Shown: positions 43,450-52,617, counted from the first letter of the stretch. The stretch is 64,000 nt of DNA from Cloacimonetes bacterium UBA5614 (GCA_002424605.1 DIKQ01000002.1:35927-99926); one strand, 5' to 3'. Numbers and translations are program-made. The notes: generated by a model from the sequence alone, not told the origin.

Positions 43450-44752
43450 TCTCTTCCTCACCCTGATAATCTACTTTCTCGTCACCTGCCTGAGCGTGGT
43501 GGCGGTCATTCTGCTGGGGCATGTATATCTATTGTTTCTGCCCCTGGTCATCTCATTTATCTTTACCCTGATGATTATCTCCCGCATCGACAAATCCATC
43601 TTTGAGATGACGGATGTCCTGCTCAAAGCCAGCCGGGGTGACTTCAGTGGCAGATACAAAGCCCGCATTGACTGGGAAATCGAACCGCTGGGACTGGCAA
43701 TCAACGACCTGCTGGAAAACTTTACCCATCTGGTGCAGGACTTCAAAGCCGACCGCGAAGAGCTCAAGATACTTTTGGACAACATCAGCGAAGCGCTCTG
43801 GATTCAGAACAAAGATGGCAACCTGCTGTGGACCAGTCATGGTTTCGGCGAGCTATTTACAAACTATACTCCCCATTCCGGACAGCGTTACTGGGAAGTA
43901 ATCCTGGAACCGGGACTGCTGGATTATGTGAAAGAAGTGGTTGCCAATCCTGATGTGCAAATCCGCGAGATTGTTATCGACCACAATTTTTACCTGGCAA
44001 AGGGCATCCGCAACTCCAACAACGACACCCACGTCTTTATCCTGCAGAGCATTGACCTGCTGAAGCAGACCGAGCAGATGAAGAAAGACTTTATGATAAA
44101 CCTTGCCCACGAACTCCGCACCCCATTGACTGCTATCAAAGGTTTTGCAGAAGCGGTTTCCGAAACTGCCGCCAAGGACAATCTGCGCTATCTGAACATC
44201 ATCAGGAACCACACAGACCGCCTGATAAGCCTGGTTAGCGACCTGCAGACCCTGGCTGGACTGGAGCGGTTACCCCAGCTCAATCTGGTGCCCATCAACC
44301 TCGTCACTTTCCTCGAAAACGTCAAAGCCCTTTACCAGCACACCCTGGATGAACGCGGACTCTACCTTGTGATTGAGAACTGCGAAGATGCACCCCGCCT
44401 CAGGGTGGACCCTTTTAAGTTTGAGCAGATTTTCATAAACCTGATTGATAATGCCCTGCGTTACACCGAATCCGGCGGCATCACCCTTCACCTGTCAGCA
44501 AGTGAACAACAGGTGGGCATCAAGGTTTGCGACACCGGAAAGGGTATCGAGCCGGAGCACCTGCCCAGGATTTTTGAGCGTTTTTATGTGGCGGACCCTT
44601 CGCGAAACCGGAGCATCAGCGGGACAGGACTGGGGCTGGCAATCGTCAAGCATGCCGTTCTGCTCCATCAGGGCACGATTGAAGTAAAGAGCGAACCCGG
44701 CAAGGGTACCTGTTTCAGTCTGCTGTTCCCTGCCGATAAATCTGTTCAATGA
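43436..44752 (+). CDS. phoR: Phosphate regulon sensor histidine kinase PhoR
   Basis: From ATG 43436 (438 residues, overlapping phoB by 14 nt): two N-terminal membrane helices with almost no periplasmic loop, a HAMP-like segment, a PAS domain (residues about 110-205) and HisKA with His225 (LAHELRTPLTAIKGFAE). The HATPase_c domain follows (NLIDNALRYTESGG, DTGKGI, FERFYVADPSRNRSISGTGLGLAIVKH). The lack of a periplasmic domain is typical of PhoR, which senses through PstSCAB-PhoU. Confidence 0.93.
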   Translation: MINNNLFLTLIIYFLVTCLSVVAVILLGHVYLLFLPLVISFIFTLMIISRIDKSIFEMTDVLLKASRGDFSGRYKARIDWEIEPLGLAINDLLENFTHLVQDFKADREELKILLDNISEALWIQNKDGNLLWTSHGFGELFTNYTPHSGQRYWEVILEPGLLDYVKEVVANPDVQIREIVIDHNFYLAKGIRNSNNDTHVFILQSIDLLKQTEQMKKDFMINLAHELRTPLTAIKGFAEAVSETAAKDNLRYLNIIRNHTDRLISLVSDLQTLAGLERLPQLNLVPINLVTFLENVKALYQHTLDERGLYLVIENCEDAPRLRVDPFKFEQIFINLIDNALRYTESGGITLHLSASEQQVGIKVCDTGKGIEPEHLPRIFERFYVADPSRNRSISGTGLGLAIVKHAVLLHQGTIEVKSEPGKGTCFSLLFPADKSVQ

Positions 44753-45246
44753 TTCCTGCCCCGGACTTTTCCAATCCTGACCGGATTATCAGCGAATACA
44801 AACCGCTTGTGCAGTTCTTTGCCCGCAAATATTCCGGTTGCGGACTCAGCCGGGAGGATTTGGAACAGGAAGGAATGCTGGGATTGCTGGAAGCCTGCCA
44901 AAGATTTGACCCCGTCAAGAACGTTCGCTTTGAAACCTATGCTTCCCACTGGGTAAAAAAATACATCCTGCAAGCCCTGGGCAGGGAATCCAAACACTCT
45001 TACAATGCTGTGGAACTGGACGAGACAGCCCTTGCCGACAAATCTGCCAAGCCCGAAAGTCCGGAGACTCAGAAACTGGCTCTGCCTTCCGATATGCCAG
45101 AACTGGAACGGCGCATCCTCACCCTGAGCTTTGAACAGAATAAAACCACCCGCGACATCGCTGCGGAATGCAATATCAGCCAGGAAAAAGTCCGCCAGAC
45201 CAGGGATAAAGCCCTGCGGCGCCTGCGCAAATCCAGCTCCTCATAA
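44749..45246 (+). CDS. Sigma-70-family factor coupled to phoBR
   Basis: 165 residues: region 2 (REDLEQEGMLGLLEACQRFDPVKNVRFETYASHWVKKYI, close to group 3 sigma factors) and region 4 (RRILTLSFEQNKTTRDIAAECNISQEKVRQTRDKALRRLR). A short linker replaces region 3, and region 1 is missing. It overlaps phoR as ATGA, so translation is coupled. I infer that it is induced by phosphate starvation and redirects RNA polymerase, but its targets are unknown. Confidence 0.88.
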   Translation: MIPAPDFSNPDRIISEYKPLVQFFARKYSGCGLSREDLEQEGMLGLLEACQRFDPVKNVRFETYASHWVKKYILQALGRESKHSYNAVELDETALADKSAKPESPETQKLALPSDMPELERRILTLSFEQNKTTRDIAAECNISQEKVRQTRDKALRRLRKSSSS

Positions 45247-45405
45247 GCCCTCTTACTCTGCTGACTCCCCTCTCATCAATATTTGGCTTGTATCCTATAC
45301 CCTCCACTTTTAGTCATTAGCGGATAACCAAATCCGGCATTTTAGCTTATCTATCCTTGCTTCATCCCTGCTTCTTTCCCTCATCACACCATATACCAGA
45401 CATAA

Positions 45406-45450
45406 ATCAAGCGTATATCAAGCGTATATTAAATACGCTTGATATACGCT
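45406..45450. repeat. 11-bp-unit inverted-tandem block E
   Basis: Two identical units ATCAAGCGTAT (45406 and 45417) are followed, after 5 nt, by their reverse complements ATACGCTTGAT and ATACGCT (45433 and 45444). Arms 45410-45427 and 45433-45450 pair perfectly over 18 bp. The block lies in the 434-bp gap between the sigma factor and the amidotransferase. I see nothing else convincing in that gap beyond a TTGACG at about 45541. Confidence 0.88.
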
Positions 45451-45680
45451 AGATAATGGGATGAAACATAGCGTCAAAAGGGGTAGAAGCAGGCAAAAGC
45501 ACAGGAGAAGGCGGGGAATCTGCCTGCCGCAACTTTGCACTTGACGGAATATGATTGTCAAAGCGATAAACCTCCAGACTGATATCTGAAATCAGGATAC
45601 GGCGTTGTTAAGAGAATCCTGTATTCGCTGTAATGGAGCAGGATAACCTCTGGCAAGGCGGTAAAAGGAGTTTGCTTCAG

Positions 45681-46382
45681 ATGAAAAAACCCGTAATCGG
45701 ACTGAGCATGAACTTTATGCAACTGGGCAGCTATCACCAGTTCCACATCCGCGACAAATATATTGATGCGGTTTATGAGCACGGCGGATTGCCAATGCCG
45801 GTGCCGACCCTGACCGATGCAGACGCTCTGAGGCAGTATATCGGGATGATTGACGGCCTTATCATCATTGGCGGGATGGATTATCCGCCCTCAATGTATG
45901 GTCAGGAACCTCACCCCAAGGCAGATATCATGCACGAAAGAAGGGCCATATCAGACCCCCTGCTGGTGCAGCTCATCCTTGAAACAGACAAGCCGGTACT
46001 GGGTATTTGCGCCGGAATGCAGCTGCTCAATATCTGCGCCGGGGGAAAACTCATCCAGCATCTGGAAACGGTGGATAACCATCTGGGGGAAAAGTATCAC
46101 GACATCAAACTTACTGAGAGCCGCTGGCTGTCTCAGATAGTGCCCGGAGATACCATCACGGTAAATTCCAATCACCACCAGGGCATCGACCCGCAGTTTA
46201 TCGGCAATGGATTTGCCGTGGTCGCCACAGCGGAAGACGGCGTGATTGAGGCGATGGAACTGGAAGGAAAACAGATGGTGCTTGCCATCCAGTGGCATCC
46301 GGAAAGGATTACAGATTTGGAGCACCGCAGGCGGATGTTTGATTTTTTCATAGGTAAATCAGGTTCATCAAAACATCAGTAA
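45681..46382 (+). CDS. Class I glutamine amidotransferase / gamma-glutamyl hydrolase (C26)
   Basis: From ATG 45681 (AAGGAG upstream) 233 residues with nucleophile Cys110 in VLGICAGMQLLNI, the catalytic His-Glu in IQWHPERI, and the IIIGGMDYPPSMYG oxyanion-region motif of PuuD-like enzymes. Likely a gamma-glutamyl-gamma-aminobutyrate hydrolase or related peptidase. It lies beside gdhA, so a glutamate-metabolism role is plausible, but the substrate is unproven. Confidence 0.86.
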   Translation: MKKPVIGLSMNFMQLGSYHQFHIRDKYIDAVYEHGGLPMPVPTLTDADALRQYIGMIDGLIIIGGMDYPPSMYGQEPHPKADIMHERRAISDPLLVQLILETDKPVLGICAGMQLLNICAGGKLIQHLETVDNHLGEKYHDIKLTESRWLSQIVPGDTITVNSNHHQGIDPQFIGNGFAVVATAEDGVIEAMELEGKQMVLAIQWHPERITDLEHRRRMFDFFIGKSGSSKHQ

Positions 46383-46547
46383 AATTTCAATTGACGAGAT
46401 GTTAGCGGTTCATATTTGGTGTTTCAAATCTAAAAAGGATTTCCGTAAAAATAGATGATAAGTTTGAAGAAGCTCTCTATAAAACAATCCAAAGAATTAA
46501 TCCATCCAAATAAAATAGCATGCTGAAAAAATAACAGGAGGAATGTT

Positions 46548-47900
46548 ATGAGCAACAACACAGCAATGGCTGAATTCCTGCAAAAGATTGAAGCCAGGAA
46601 TCCGGGACAGCCGGAATTTATCCAGGCAGTCAAAGAAGTCGTGGAAACCATCTGGGATGTCTATGAAGCCAATCCCGCCTATGTCAAAGCCAATATTTTG
46701 GAAAGAATCGTGGAACCCGACCGCGCACTGATTTTCCGTGTGCCATGGGTCGATGACAAAGGCAACGTCCAGGTAAACCGTGGTTTCCGTGTAGAATTTA
46801 ACAATGCCATCGGACCCTACAAAGGTGGACTTCGCTTCCACCCGAGCGTAAATCTGGGCATCCTGAAGTTTTTGGGATTCGAACAGATATTCAAGAACAG
46901 CCTGACAACCATCCCCATGGGTGGCGGAAAGGGCGGTTGTGACTTTGACCCCAAAGGCAAAAGTGACGGCGAAGTCATGCGCTTCTGCCATTCCTTTATG
47001 CTGGAACTGTTCCGTTTAATCGGACCCATCACAGACGTACCCGCCGGTGATATCGGTGTGGGCGGACGTGAAATCGGCTTTATGTTTGGCATGTACAAGA
47101 AAATCAAGAATGAGCACAGTGGAGTGCTGACCGGCAAAGGTCTGTCATATGGCGGTTCACTCATCCGTCCGCAAGCAACAGGCTACGGCACTGTTTACTT
47201 TGCAGAGGAAATGCTGAAGACCAGAAATCTGAGCTTTGCAGGCAAGACAGTAGTCGTGTCCGGTTCCGGAAACGTATCCCAGTATGCCATAGAAAAGGTC
47301 AACCAACTGGGCGGCAAGGTCATCACGGCATCAGATTCCAATGGATACATCGTTGACCCCAACGGTATCATAGGCGATAAGTGGCAGTTCCTGATGGAAC
47401 TGAAGAACGTAAAACGCGGCCGTATCAAAGAATATGCTGACAAATATGCAGCCGACGGAGTGAAATATCACGAAGGCAAGACACCCTGGTTTGAGAAATG
47501 CGACATTGCCCTGCCTTGCGCCACTCAGAACGAGCTTAACAAAGAAGATGCGGAAGAATTGGTCAAAAACGGCTGCATCTGCATCTCAGAAGGCGCCAAT
47601 ATGCCTTCCACCCCCGATGCTGTGGAAATCTTCCTGAAACACAAGATTCTCTACGGTCCCGGCAAAGCAGCCAACGCCGGCGGTGTTGCCACCTCTGGTC
47701 TGGAAATGCAGCAGAATGCCTGCCACACCGCGTGGACAGCAGAGAAAGTTGACCACGAACTGCATGAAATAATGATAAAAATCCATTCCCAGTGCGTTGC
47801 TAACGGCAAGGACGGAGACTTTATCAATTACGTCAAAGGCGCTAACATCGCCGGCTTCAAGAAAGTAGCCGATGCCATGCTGGCACAGGGCGTTATTTAA
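46548..47900 (+). CDS. gdhA: NADP-type glutamate dehydrogenase
   Basis: 450 residues, hexameric family I GDH with PYKGGLRFHPSVNLGILKFLGFEQ in pieces and GGGKGGCDFDP, in which K128 matches the E. coli substrate Lys. The Rossmann motif VVVSGSGNVSQYAIEK is also present. The start follows AGGAGG. It interconverts glutamate and 2-oxoglutarate plus ammonia. In an amino-acid fermenter it may run in the deaminating direction. Confidence 0.97.
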   Translation: MSNNTAMAEFLQKIEARNPGQPEFIQAVKEVVETIWDVYEANPAYVKANILERIVEPDRALIFRVPWVDDKGNVQVNRGFRVEFNNAIGPYKGGLRFHPSVNLGILKFLGFEQIFKNSLTTIPMGGGKGGCDFDPKGKSDGEVMRFCHSFMLELFRLIGPITDVPAGDIGVGGREIGFMFGMYKKIKNEHSGVLTGKGLSYGGSLIRPQATGYGTVYFAEEMLKTRNLSFAGKTVVVSGSGNVSQYAIEKVNQLGGKVITASDSNGYIVDPNGIIGDKWQFLMELKNVKRGRIKEYADKYAADGVKYHEGKTPWFEKCDIALPCATQNELNKEDAEELVKNGCICISEGANMPSTPDAVEIFLKHKILYGPGKAANAGGVATSGLEMQQNACHTAWTAEKVDHELHEIMIKIHSQCVANGKDGDFINYVKGANIAGFKKVADAMLAQGVI

Positions 47901-47938
47901 TCAATTAACTGCAGGTGTTTACCCTGCAAAAACTTATA

Positions 47939-47972
47939 GAGGCAGTGCCAAAACGGTGCTGCCTCATTTTTT
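47939..47972 (+). terminator. Rho-independent terminator of gdhA
   Basis: GAGGCAGTGCC pairs with GGTGCTGCCTC (two G-U pairs) around AAAAC, followed by A and six T. Confidence 0.88.
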
Positions 47973-48100
47973 CATCAAATCCAGACATTTTTCTTGACTA
48001 CATTCAGCAGATGATAAACCATACACTCAGTTAGTTTGATGACTTAATCGGGTTATTTTAAAAGAAGATACAACCAATATTACAAGCGAGGATTCAATCC

Positions 48101-48817
48101 ATGAAGGACGTTTTCAAAAAGCTGTCGCATATTGACGCAGGAAAGGTGCTGGATGCTGCGACCGGACGGGGTGACTTCATAAACGTAATCAAGCAGAGTT
48201 TTAAATCATACAGCCAGATAATCGGCGTGGATAGCTCTGACACTGCAGTCAGGCAAGCGCAGAAGACGTTTCCTGAAAATGACATCGAGATATATCGGAT
48301 GGAACTGGAAAACCTGTCTTATGCAGATGGCTACTTTGATACGGTTTGTATATCAAATTCACTGCACCATCTGGAAAACAAAGACCAGGTCTTTGCCGAA
48401 TTGCTGCGCGTCCTGAAGAAGGGCGGACTGATGATAGTAGTGGAAATGTACCGCGACGGCAAGCAAAACCAGGCACAGCAGACGCATATAATGATGCATC
48501 ATTGGTTTGCCAGGATTGATACCCTGAACAAGACTTACCACTGGGAAACATTCAAAAGAGACGACATTCTGGAACTGGTCAAAGCTCTTCCGCTCAAAGA
48601 AACAAGTTTTGAGGACTATTATATTCCCGTGGATAACCCCACTGAACCAAAATTAATCGAACCTTTGATAAAGAATGTCCAGGACTGGATCAAGAAGTGT
48701 GAAAGCATCCCGGAAGCGGAATTCATCTGCTGCGAAGGGCAGAAAATAATTGAAAGAATAAAGACCATAGGATGTGTCAGCGCCAGCAGGCTGCTGATAA
48801 CAGGCACTAAAAAATAG
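48101..48817 (+). CDS. Class I SAM-dependent methyltransferase
   Basis: 238 residues with SAM motif KVLDAATGRGDFINVI, post-I acidic IIGVDSSD, motif II-like YFDTVCISNSLHHLENKDQVFAELLRVLKKGGLMIV. UbiE/COQ5 or methyltransferase-11 type. The C-terminal half (TYHWETFKRDDILELVKALP) is not recognised. It ends 8 bp before rho. The substrate is unknown. Confidence 0.85.
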   Translation: MKDVFKKLSHIDAGKVLDAATGRGDFINVIKQSFKSYSQIIGVDSSDTAVRQAQKTFPENDIEIYRMELENLSYADGYFDTVCISNSLHHLENKDQVFAELLRVLKKGGLMIVVEMYRDGKQNQAQQTHIMMHHWFARIDTLNKTYHWETFKRDDILELVKALPLKETSFEDYYIPVDNPTEPKLIEPLIKNVQDWIKKCESIPEAEFICCEGQKIIERIKTIGCVSASRLLITGTKK

Positions 48818-48825
48818 AGGAAGAC

Positions 48826-50118
48826 ATGAGAAAGAAAGCAAAACCGGCTACCGAAGATACACCCGTAGTCGAAGATTTATTTGAACTTACCCAACCCCAG
48901 CTCAATAAAATTGCCAAGGAATGCGAAATCCCCGGGATTGCGCAGATGAACAAACAGCAGACAATATTCAGTATCCTGGAATTCCGGGCTGGTCAGGAAG
49001 GACTCGCCTTTGTTACCGGTTGCCTGGAAATCATGGAAGACGGATTCGGGTTCCTGCGATTTCCCGCCAATAACTACAACCCAGGCAGGGATGATGTATA
49101 TGTATCGCTCACCCAAATCCGGCGGTTTAACCTGAAAAAGGGCCATATGGTCTCCGGACCGGTGCGTTCCCCCAAGGAAGGGGAGAAATACTATGCCCTG
49201 CTGAGAGTGGAATCCATCAATTACTGCTCCCCGAACAGCACTCAGGATATGCGTCTCTTTGATGAGCTTACTCCCTACTACCCGACTGAAAGGCTCAACC
49301 TCGAATATGATGCAGGAAACTATTCCACCAGGATTATAAACATCTTTACCCCGATCGGAAAAGGGCAGCGCGGCCTGATTGTGGCAGCACCCAGGACCGG
49401 TAAAACCACTCTTCTGCAGGACACAGCCAACGCTATTCTGACCAATCATCCTGAAGTGCACCTGATTGTGCTGCTGGTGGATGAACGTCCGGAAGAAGTG
49501 ACTGAGATGAAAAAGATTCTGCGTCCGGGCAACAAGGAAGTCATCAGCTCCACTTTTGACGAGTCTCCCCGCAACCACACCAACGTTGCTGAGATGGTTC
49601 TGGAAAAAGCCAAGCGCATGGTGGAAATGAACCAGGACGTGGTCATAGTGCTGGATAGCATTACCCGTCTGGCACGCGCATACAACAGCGTGATGCCTTC
49701 CAGCGGCAAGGTGCTCTCCGGCGGTATTGACGCCAACGGCCTCATCAAGCCCAAGAAGTTCTTCGGTTCCGCCCGTAACACCGAGGAGTCCGGAAGCCTT
49801 ACCATAATCGCCACTGCCCTGATTGACACAGGCAGCAAGATGGACCAGGTTATCTTTGAGGAATTCAAAGGCACCGGTAATATGGAACTCCAGCTTGACA
49901 GAAGCATCTCTGATATGAGACTCTATCCTGCCATAGACCTGGTCAAATCAGGCACCCGCAGGGAAGAACTGCTGCTCACCCAGAACGAGATCAACCGAAT
50001 GTATGTTCTGCGTAAATATCTGAAGACTATCAGTCCCATTCAGGGTATTGAGATGCTGCGTAAGAAGATGGCAGTCACCAAGACTAATGATGACCTTCTG
50101 AACACCATGAGCAATTAG
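48826..50118 (+). CDS. rho: Transcription termination factor Rho
   Basis: 430 residues: N-terminal Rho domain (LTQPQLNKIAKECEIPGIAQMNKQQTIFSIL), the cold-shock-like RNA-binding fold (GFGFLRFPANNYNPGRDDVYVSLTQIRRF), Walker A APRTGKT (188-194; most Rho proteins have APPKAGKT), Q-loop FDESPRNHTNVAEMV and the R-loop region. No large insertion is present. It is the ATP-driven RNA translocase that ends transcription. Confidence 0.97.
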   Translation: MRKKAKPATEDTPVVEDLFELTQPQLNKIAKECEIPGIAQMNKQQTIFSILEFRAGQEGLAFVTGCLEIMEDGFGFLRFPANNYNPGRDDVYVSLTQIRRFNLKKGHMVSGPVRSPKEGEKYYALLRVESINYCSPNSTQDMRLFDELTPYYPTERLNLEYDAGNYSTRIINIFTPIGKGQRGLIVAAPRTGKTTLLQDTANAILTNHPEVHLIVLLVDERPEEVTEMKKILRPGNKEVISSTFDESPRNHTNVAEMVLEKAKRMVEMNQDVVIVLDSITRLARAYNSVMPSSGKVLSGGIDANGLIKPKKFFGSARNTEESGSLTIIATALIDTGSKMDQVIFEEFKGTGNMELQLDRSISDMRLYPAIDLVKSGTRREELLLTQNEINRMYVLRKYLKTISPIQGIEMLRKKMAVTKTNDDLLNTMSN

Positions 50119-50130
50119 TTTATCGTATAA

Positions 50131-51360
50131 ATGGAAATTACAGCGCCAGCCGGCAACCTTGAAAAGTTGCAGTATGCTCTTGCCTACAATGCCGATGCCG
50201 TCTATCTGGCGGGTCAGCAGTTCGGGCTCAGGGCATTTGCGGGTAATTTTAGCACAGACGAGCTCAGGCTGGGCGTTGAACATGCACATGCCTTGGGTAG
50301 AAAAGCTTATCTTACCCTGAATGTTTTTTCCGGAAATGCCGATATTGAAGCCTTGCCGGAATACCTCCAGGAAATCTCCAAGACCCCTTTTGATGCAGTC
50401 ATAGTATCTGAACCCGGCACTTTGGCCATAGTCAGAAAACACACTGCATTTCCGGTTCATCTCAGCACCCAGGCCAATACCACCAACTACCAGGCAGTAA
50501 AATTCTGGCAGGAACAGGGCATCAGCCGTGTAATACTGGCAAGGGAGGTTTCTTATGCCGAGATGCTGGAAATCAGGCAAAGGGTGCCCGAAATTGAGCT
50601 GGAAGCCTTTATTCACGGCGCTATGTGCATGGCATGGTCAGGCAGGTGCCTGATGAGTGCTTTGCTTAACGACAGGAGCGCCAATATGGGTGAATGCACG
50701 CATCCCTGCCGTTGGGAATGGAACCTGACAGAGCCCACCCGCCCGGGGCAGGAATTTACCATAGAAGAGGATGCGCGCGGCAGTTACCTGATGCACTCCA
50801 AAGACCTTTGCCTTCTGCGTGAAATGCCGCTGCTGGCTGCTTCCGGCATTGCTGCCGGCAAGATAGAAGGCAGGATGAAGAGCACATATTATACTGCCCT
50901 GATGAGCCGGACCTATCATGAGGCAAAGACCCTGCAGGCAACAGATCAACGGGCATGGCAGATTTTGGCGGAAGAAGTGTGCAAGGTAAACCATCGCCCC
51001 TATTTTCCGGGGTTCTTCTATTCCGGAGATGAAGCGGTTCTGCTAAGTAAAATGCCTGACATCAATCTTGGTGATTACAATATTGACTGGCAATACTGCG
51101 GCAAGACCCTCAGGGCAGAAAACGGTTTGCTGTGGTTTGACTGCCTCTCCAAAATCTCGACCGGAGACACTGTCCAGGTGATTTATCCTGACAGACTGAT
51201 GGATGTAACTTTTACGGCAGACAGAATATATGACGAGGAAAGTAACCTCGTCTCCCTGACCAAGCCCAACCGCAGCTTTGCTTTCCCGCTGGAAAACTGC
51301 AGCGCTGAATGGGGTCTGGTGAGAAAGCTGGAAAAAGGAAGCATTAAAGACGATGCATAA
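50131..51360 (+). CDS. U32-family peptidase
   Basis: 409 residues with PAGNLEKLQYALAYNADAVYLAG at the N-terminus and the U32 signature ELEAFIHGAMCMAWSGRCLMS, with HPCRWEW shortly after. Family members include the YegQ/RlhA/TrhP group, which contribute to RNA hydroxylation and ubiquinone synthesis. The cysteines in the GAMCMAWSGRC and ECTHPC segments fit an Fe-S-linked hydroxylation role better than proteolysis. It starts 12 bp after rho. Confidence 0.9.
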   Translation: MEITAPAGNLEKLQYALAYNADAVYLAGQQFGLRAFAGNFSTDELRLGVEHAHALGRKAYLTLNVFSGNADIEALPEYLQEISKTPFDAVIVSEPGTLAIVRKHTAFPVHLSTQANTTNYQAVKFWQEQGISRVILAREVSYAEMLEIRQRVPEIELEAFIHGAMCMAWSGRCLMSALLNDRSANMGECTHPCRWEWNLTEPTRPGQEFTIEEDARGSYLMHSKDLCLLREMPLLAASGIAAGKIEGRMKSTYYTALMSRTYHEAKTLQATDQRAWQILAEEVCKVNHRPYFPGFFYSGDEAVLLSKMPDINLGDYNIDWQYCGKTLRAENGLLWFDCLSKISTGDTVQVIYPDRLMDVTFTADRIYDEESNLVSLTKPNRSFAFPLENCSAEWGLVRKLEKGSIKDDA

Positions 51361-52498
51361 AAAAGCAATTACCACTGTAGTGCTCATTGTGCTTCTTTGC
51401 AGCTTTGCCTGCCTGGCGATGGCTGCCAGAGCCGAAATCCAGGCATTAATCAATGCTTATGAAAAAGGCGACCCGGAGAAAAGCAGAACCCTGCTAATGA
51501 GGATAAATCCTGAAAACGCGGAGGAAAGGGCAACTGTTCAATACTATCAGGCATTGCTGGGCAATGATGTGGATTCCGTGAAAGTAAAACTGGCGACCCT
51601 GGCCGATACATACCTCAAAACCCGTTACGGGCAAAAAGCCCTGTTTGAGCTGGGCAGCCTGAACCTGTTGGACAGGGATTACACCAAAGCTTTGGAATAC
51701 TTCAATAAAATCACCGACCCGGATTTGTCGGAAAAACACTATTGGATTGCCAACACCTACTTCCAGAAAGGTGATTACACCAATGCTGTGAACTCAGGAA
51801 ACCAATTCACCCGCCTCACAAAGTCCAGTCCCAAGCTGGAGGACACCTATTACCTGATTGCAGATGCATATATCAGTCTGAACCAGTTTAACAATGCCAT
51901 CACCACTCTCAAGAAGCTTTTGTCCCAGCCTGAGCTGATAGAGGACATGCAATATCTGCGATACCGTTACGGTTATGCCGCTGAGATGCTGGGAAACCGC
52001 TCCGAAGCCATCAGCCAGTACAGGCAGGGTTATGAAATAAACCGCTTTTCACAGTTGGCTTACCTGATTGAGGACAGGCTCTTTGAAATGAGGCTCAGGT
52101 ATGGCACAGGGATTGATTTGAGCTTTCTCTATCCGCATGCAGCCTTGCCTTTGCCGGATATCGTTCTGGCAGAACAGGGTAAAACAGGCAAGATTGCAGA
52201 CCCTGAAAAACAGGATACATCAGTAGAGGCAAGACCGGACACGACATCAGCTCAGTCTGATGCCAGCCAACCCGGCCTGTATCTGCAGGCGGGACGCTTC
52301 AGCGTCCAGGCAAATGCAGACAAACTGGGCGATAGGATACGCTCTCTCGGTCTCAATGCCCGGGTTCAGAAGTCCACCCAGTTCAAGGACGTCTCCTGGG
52401 TCGTAATAGTAGGTCCATACCAGAATCAGCTTGATGCTGTGACCAACAAACAACTGCTGAAAGATAACGAAATTGACTCATTCATCATCCAGAGATAA
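51353..52498 (+). CDS. Secreted TPR protein with SPOR domain
   Basis: 381 residues: signal peptide or anchor (AITTVVLIVLLCSFACLAMAARA), several TPR-like repeats (residues about 40-230), a Ser/Asp/Thr-rich linker and a C-terminal SPOR domain (GLYLQAGRFSVQANADKLGDRIRSLGLNARVQKS...WVVIVGPYQNQLDA). SPOR domains bind denuded peptidoglycan at division sites, so this is probably a periplasmic cell-wall or division factor. It overlaps the U32 gene by 8 nt. Confidence 0.85.
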   Translation: MHKKAITTVVLIVLLCSFACLAMAARAEIQALINAYEKGDPEKSRTLLMRINPENAEERATVQYYQALLGNDVDSVKVKLATLADTYLKTRYGQKALFELGSLNLLDRDYTKALEYFNKITDPDLSEKHYWIANTYFQKGDYTNAVNSGNQFTRLTKSSPKLEDTYYLIADAYISLNQFNNAITTLKKLLSQPELIEDMQYLRYRYGYAAEMLGNRSEAISQYRQGYEINRFSQLAYLIEDRLFEMRLRYGTGIDLSFLYPHAALPLPDIVLAEQGKTGKIADPEKQDTSVEARPDTTSAQSDASQPGLYLQAGRFSVQANADKLGDRIRSLGLNARVQKSTQFKDVSWVVIVGPYQNQLDAVTNKQLLKDNEIDSFIIQR

Positions 52499-52562
52499 TA
52501 TGCCTGATAGCTGTCATCCTGCGCAAACCTGCAGCAAACCGCTGCTTCTCCCTTGCCGGATG

Positions 52563-52617
52563 CGGGAACTTATCGGGAACAAACTTCCCGTTGCCTTCCC
52601 GTTGCCTTCCCGATAGG
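52563..52617. repeat. 11-bp-unit inverted-tandem block F
   Basis: Five exact 11-bp units tile 52563-52617: CGGGAACTTAT / CGGGAACAAAC / TTCCCGTTGCC / TTCCCGTTGCC / TTCCCGATAGG. The first two are in one orientation and the last three are inverted copies of the same core. Arms 52571-52579 and 52607-52615 pair perfectly. It ends 7 bp before the mutS ATG and covers its ribosome-binding region (AGGAGC at 52615-52620). Confidence 0.88.

Noticed and set aside
46406..46513. Coding-like stretch before gdhA (ISVKIDDKFEEALYK... ending NPSK)
   Set aside because: No start codon in frame and only about 30 codons; A/T-rich leader sequence can give such a translation by chance.
10423..52617. The 11-bp blocks considered as CRISPR arrays
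   Set aside because: Units are 11 bp without spacers, differ between loci, and no cas gene is present.
10423..52617. The 11-bp blocks considered as ordinary terminators or REP elements
   Set aside because: No T tract follows most of them, one follows a complete terminator, and the sequences are not shared between loci.
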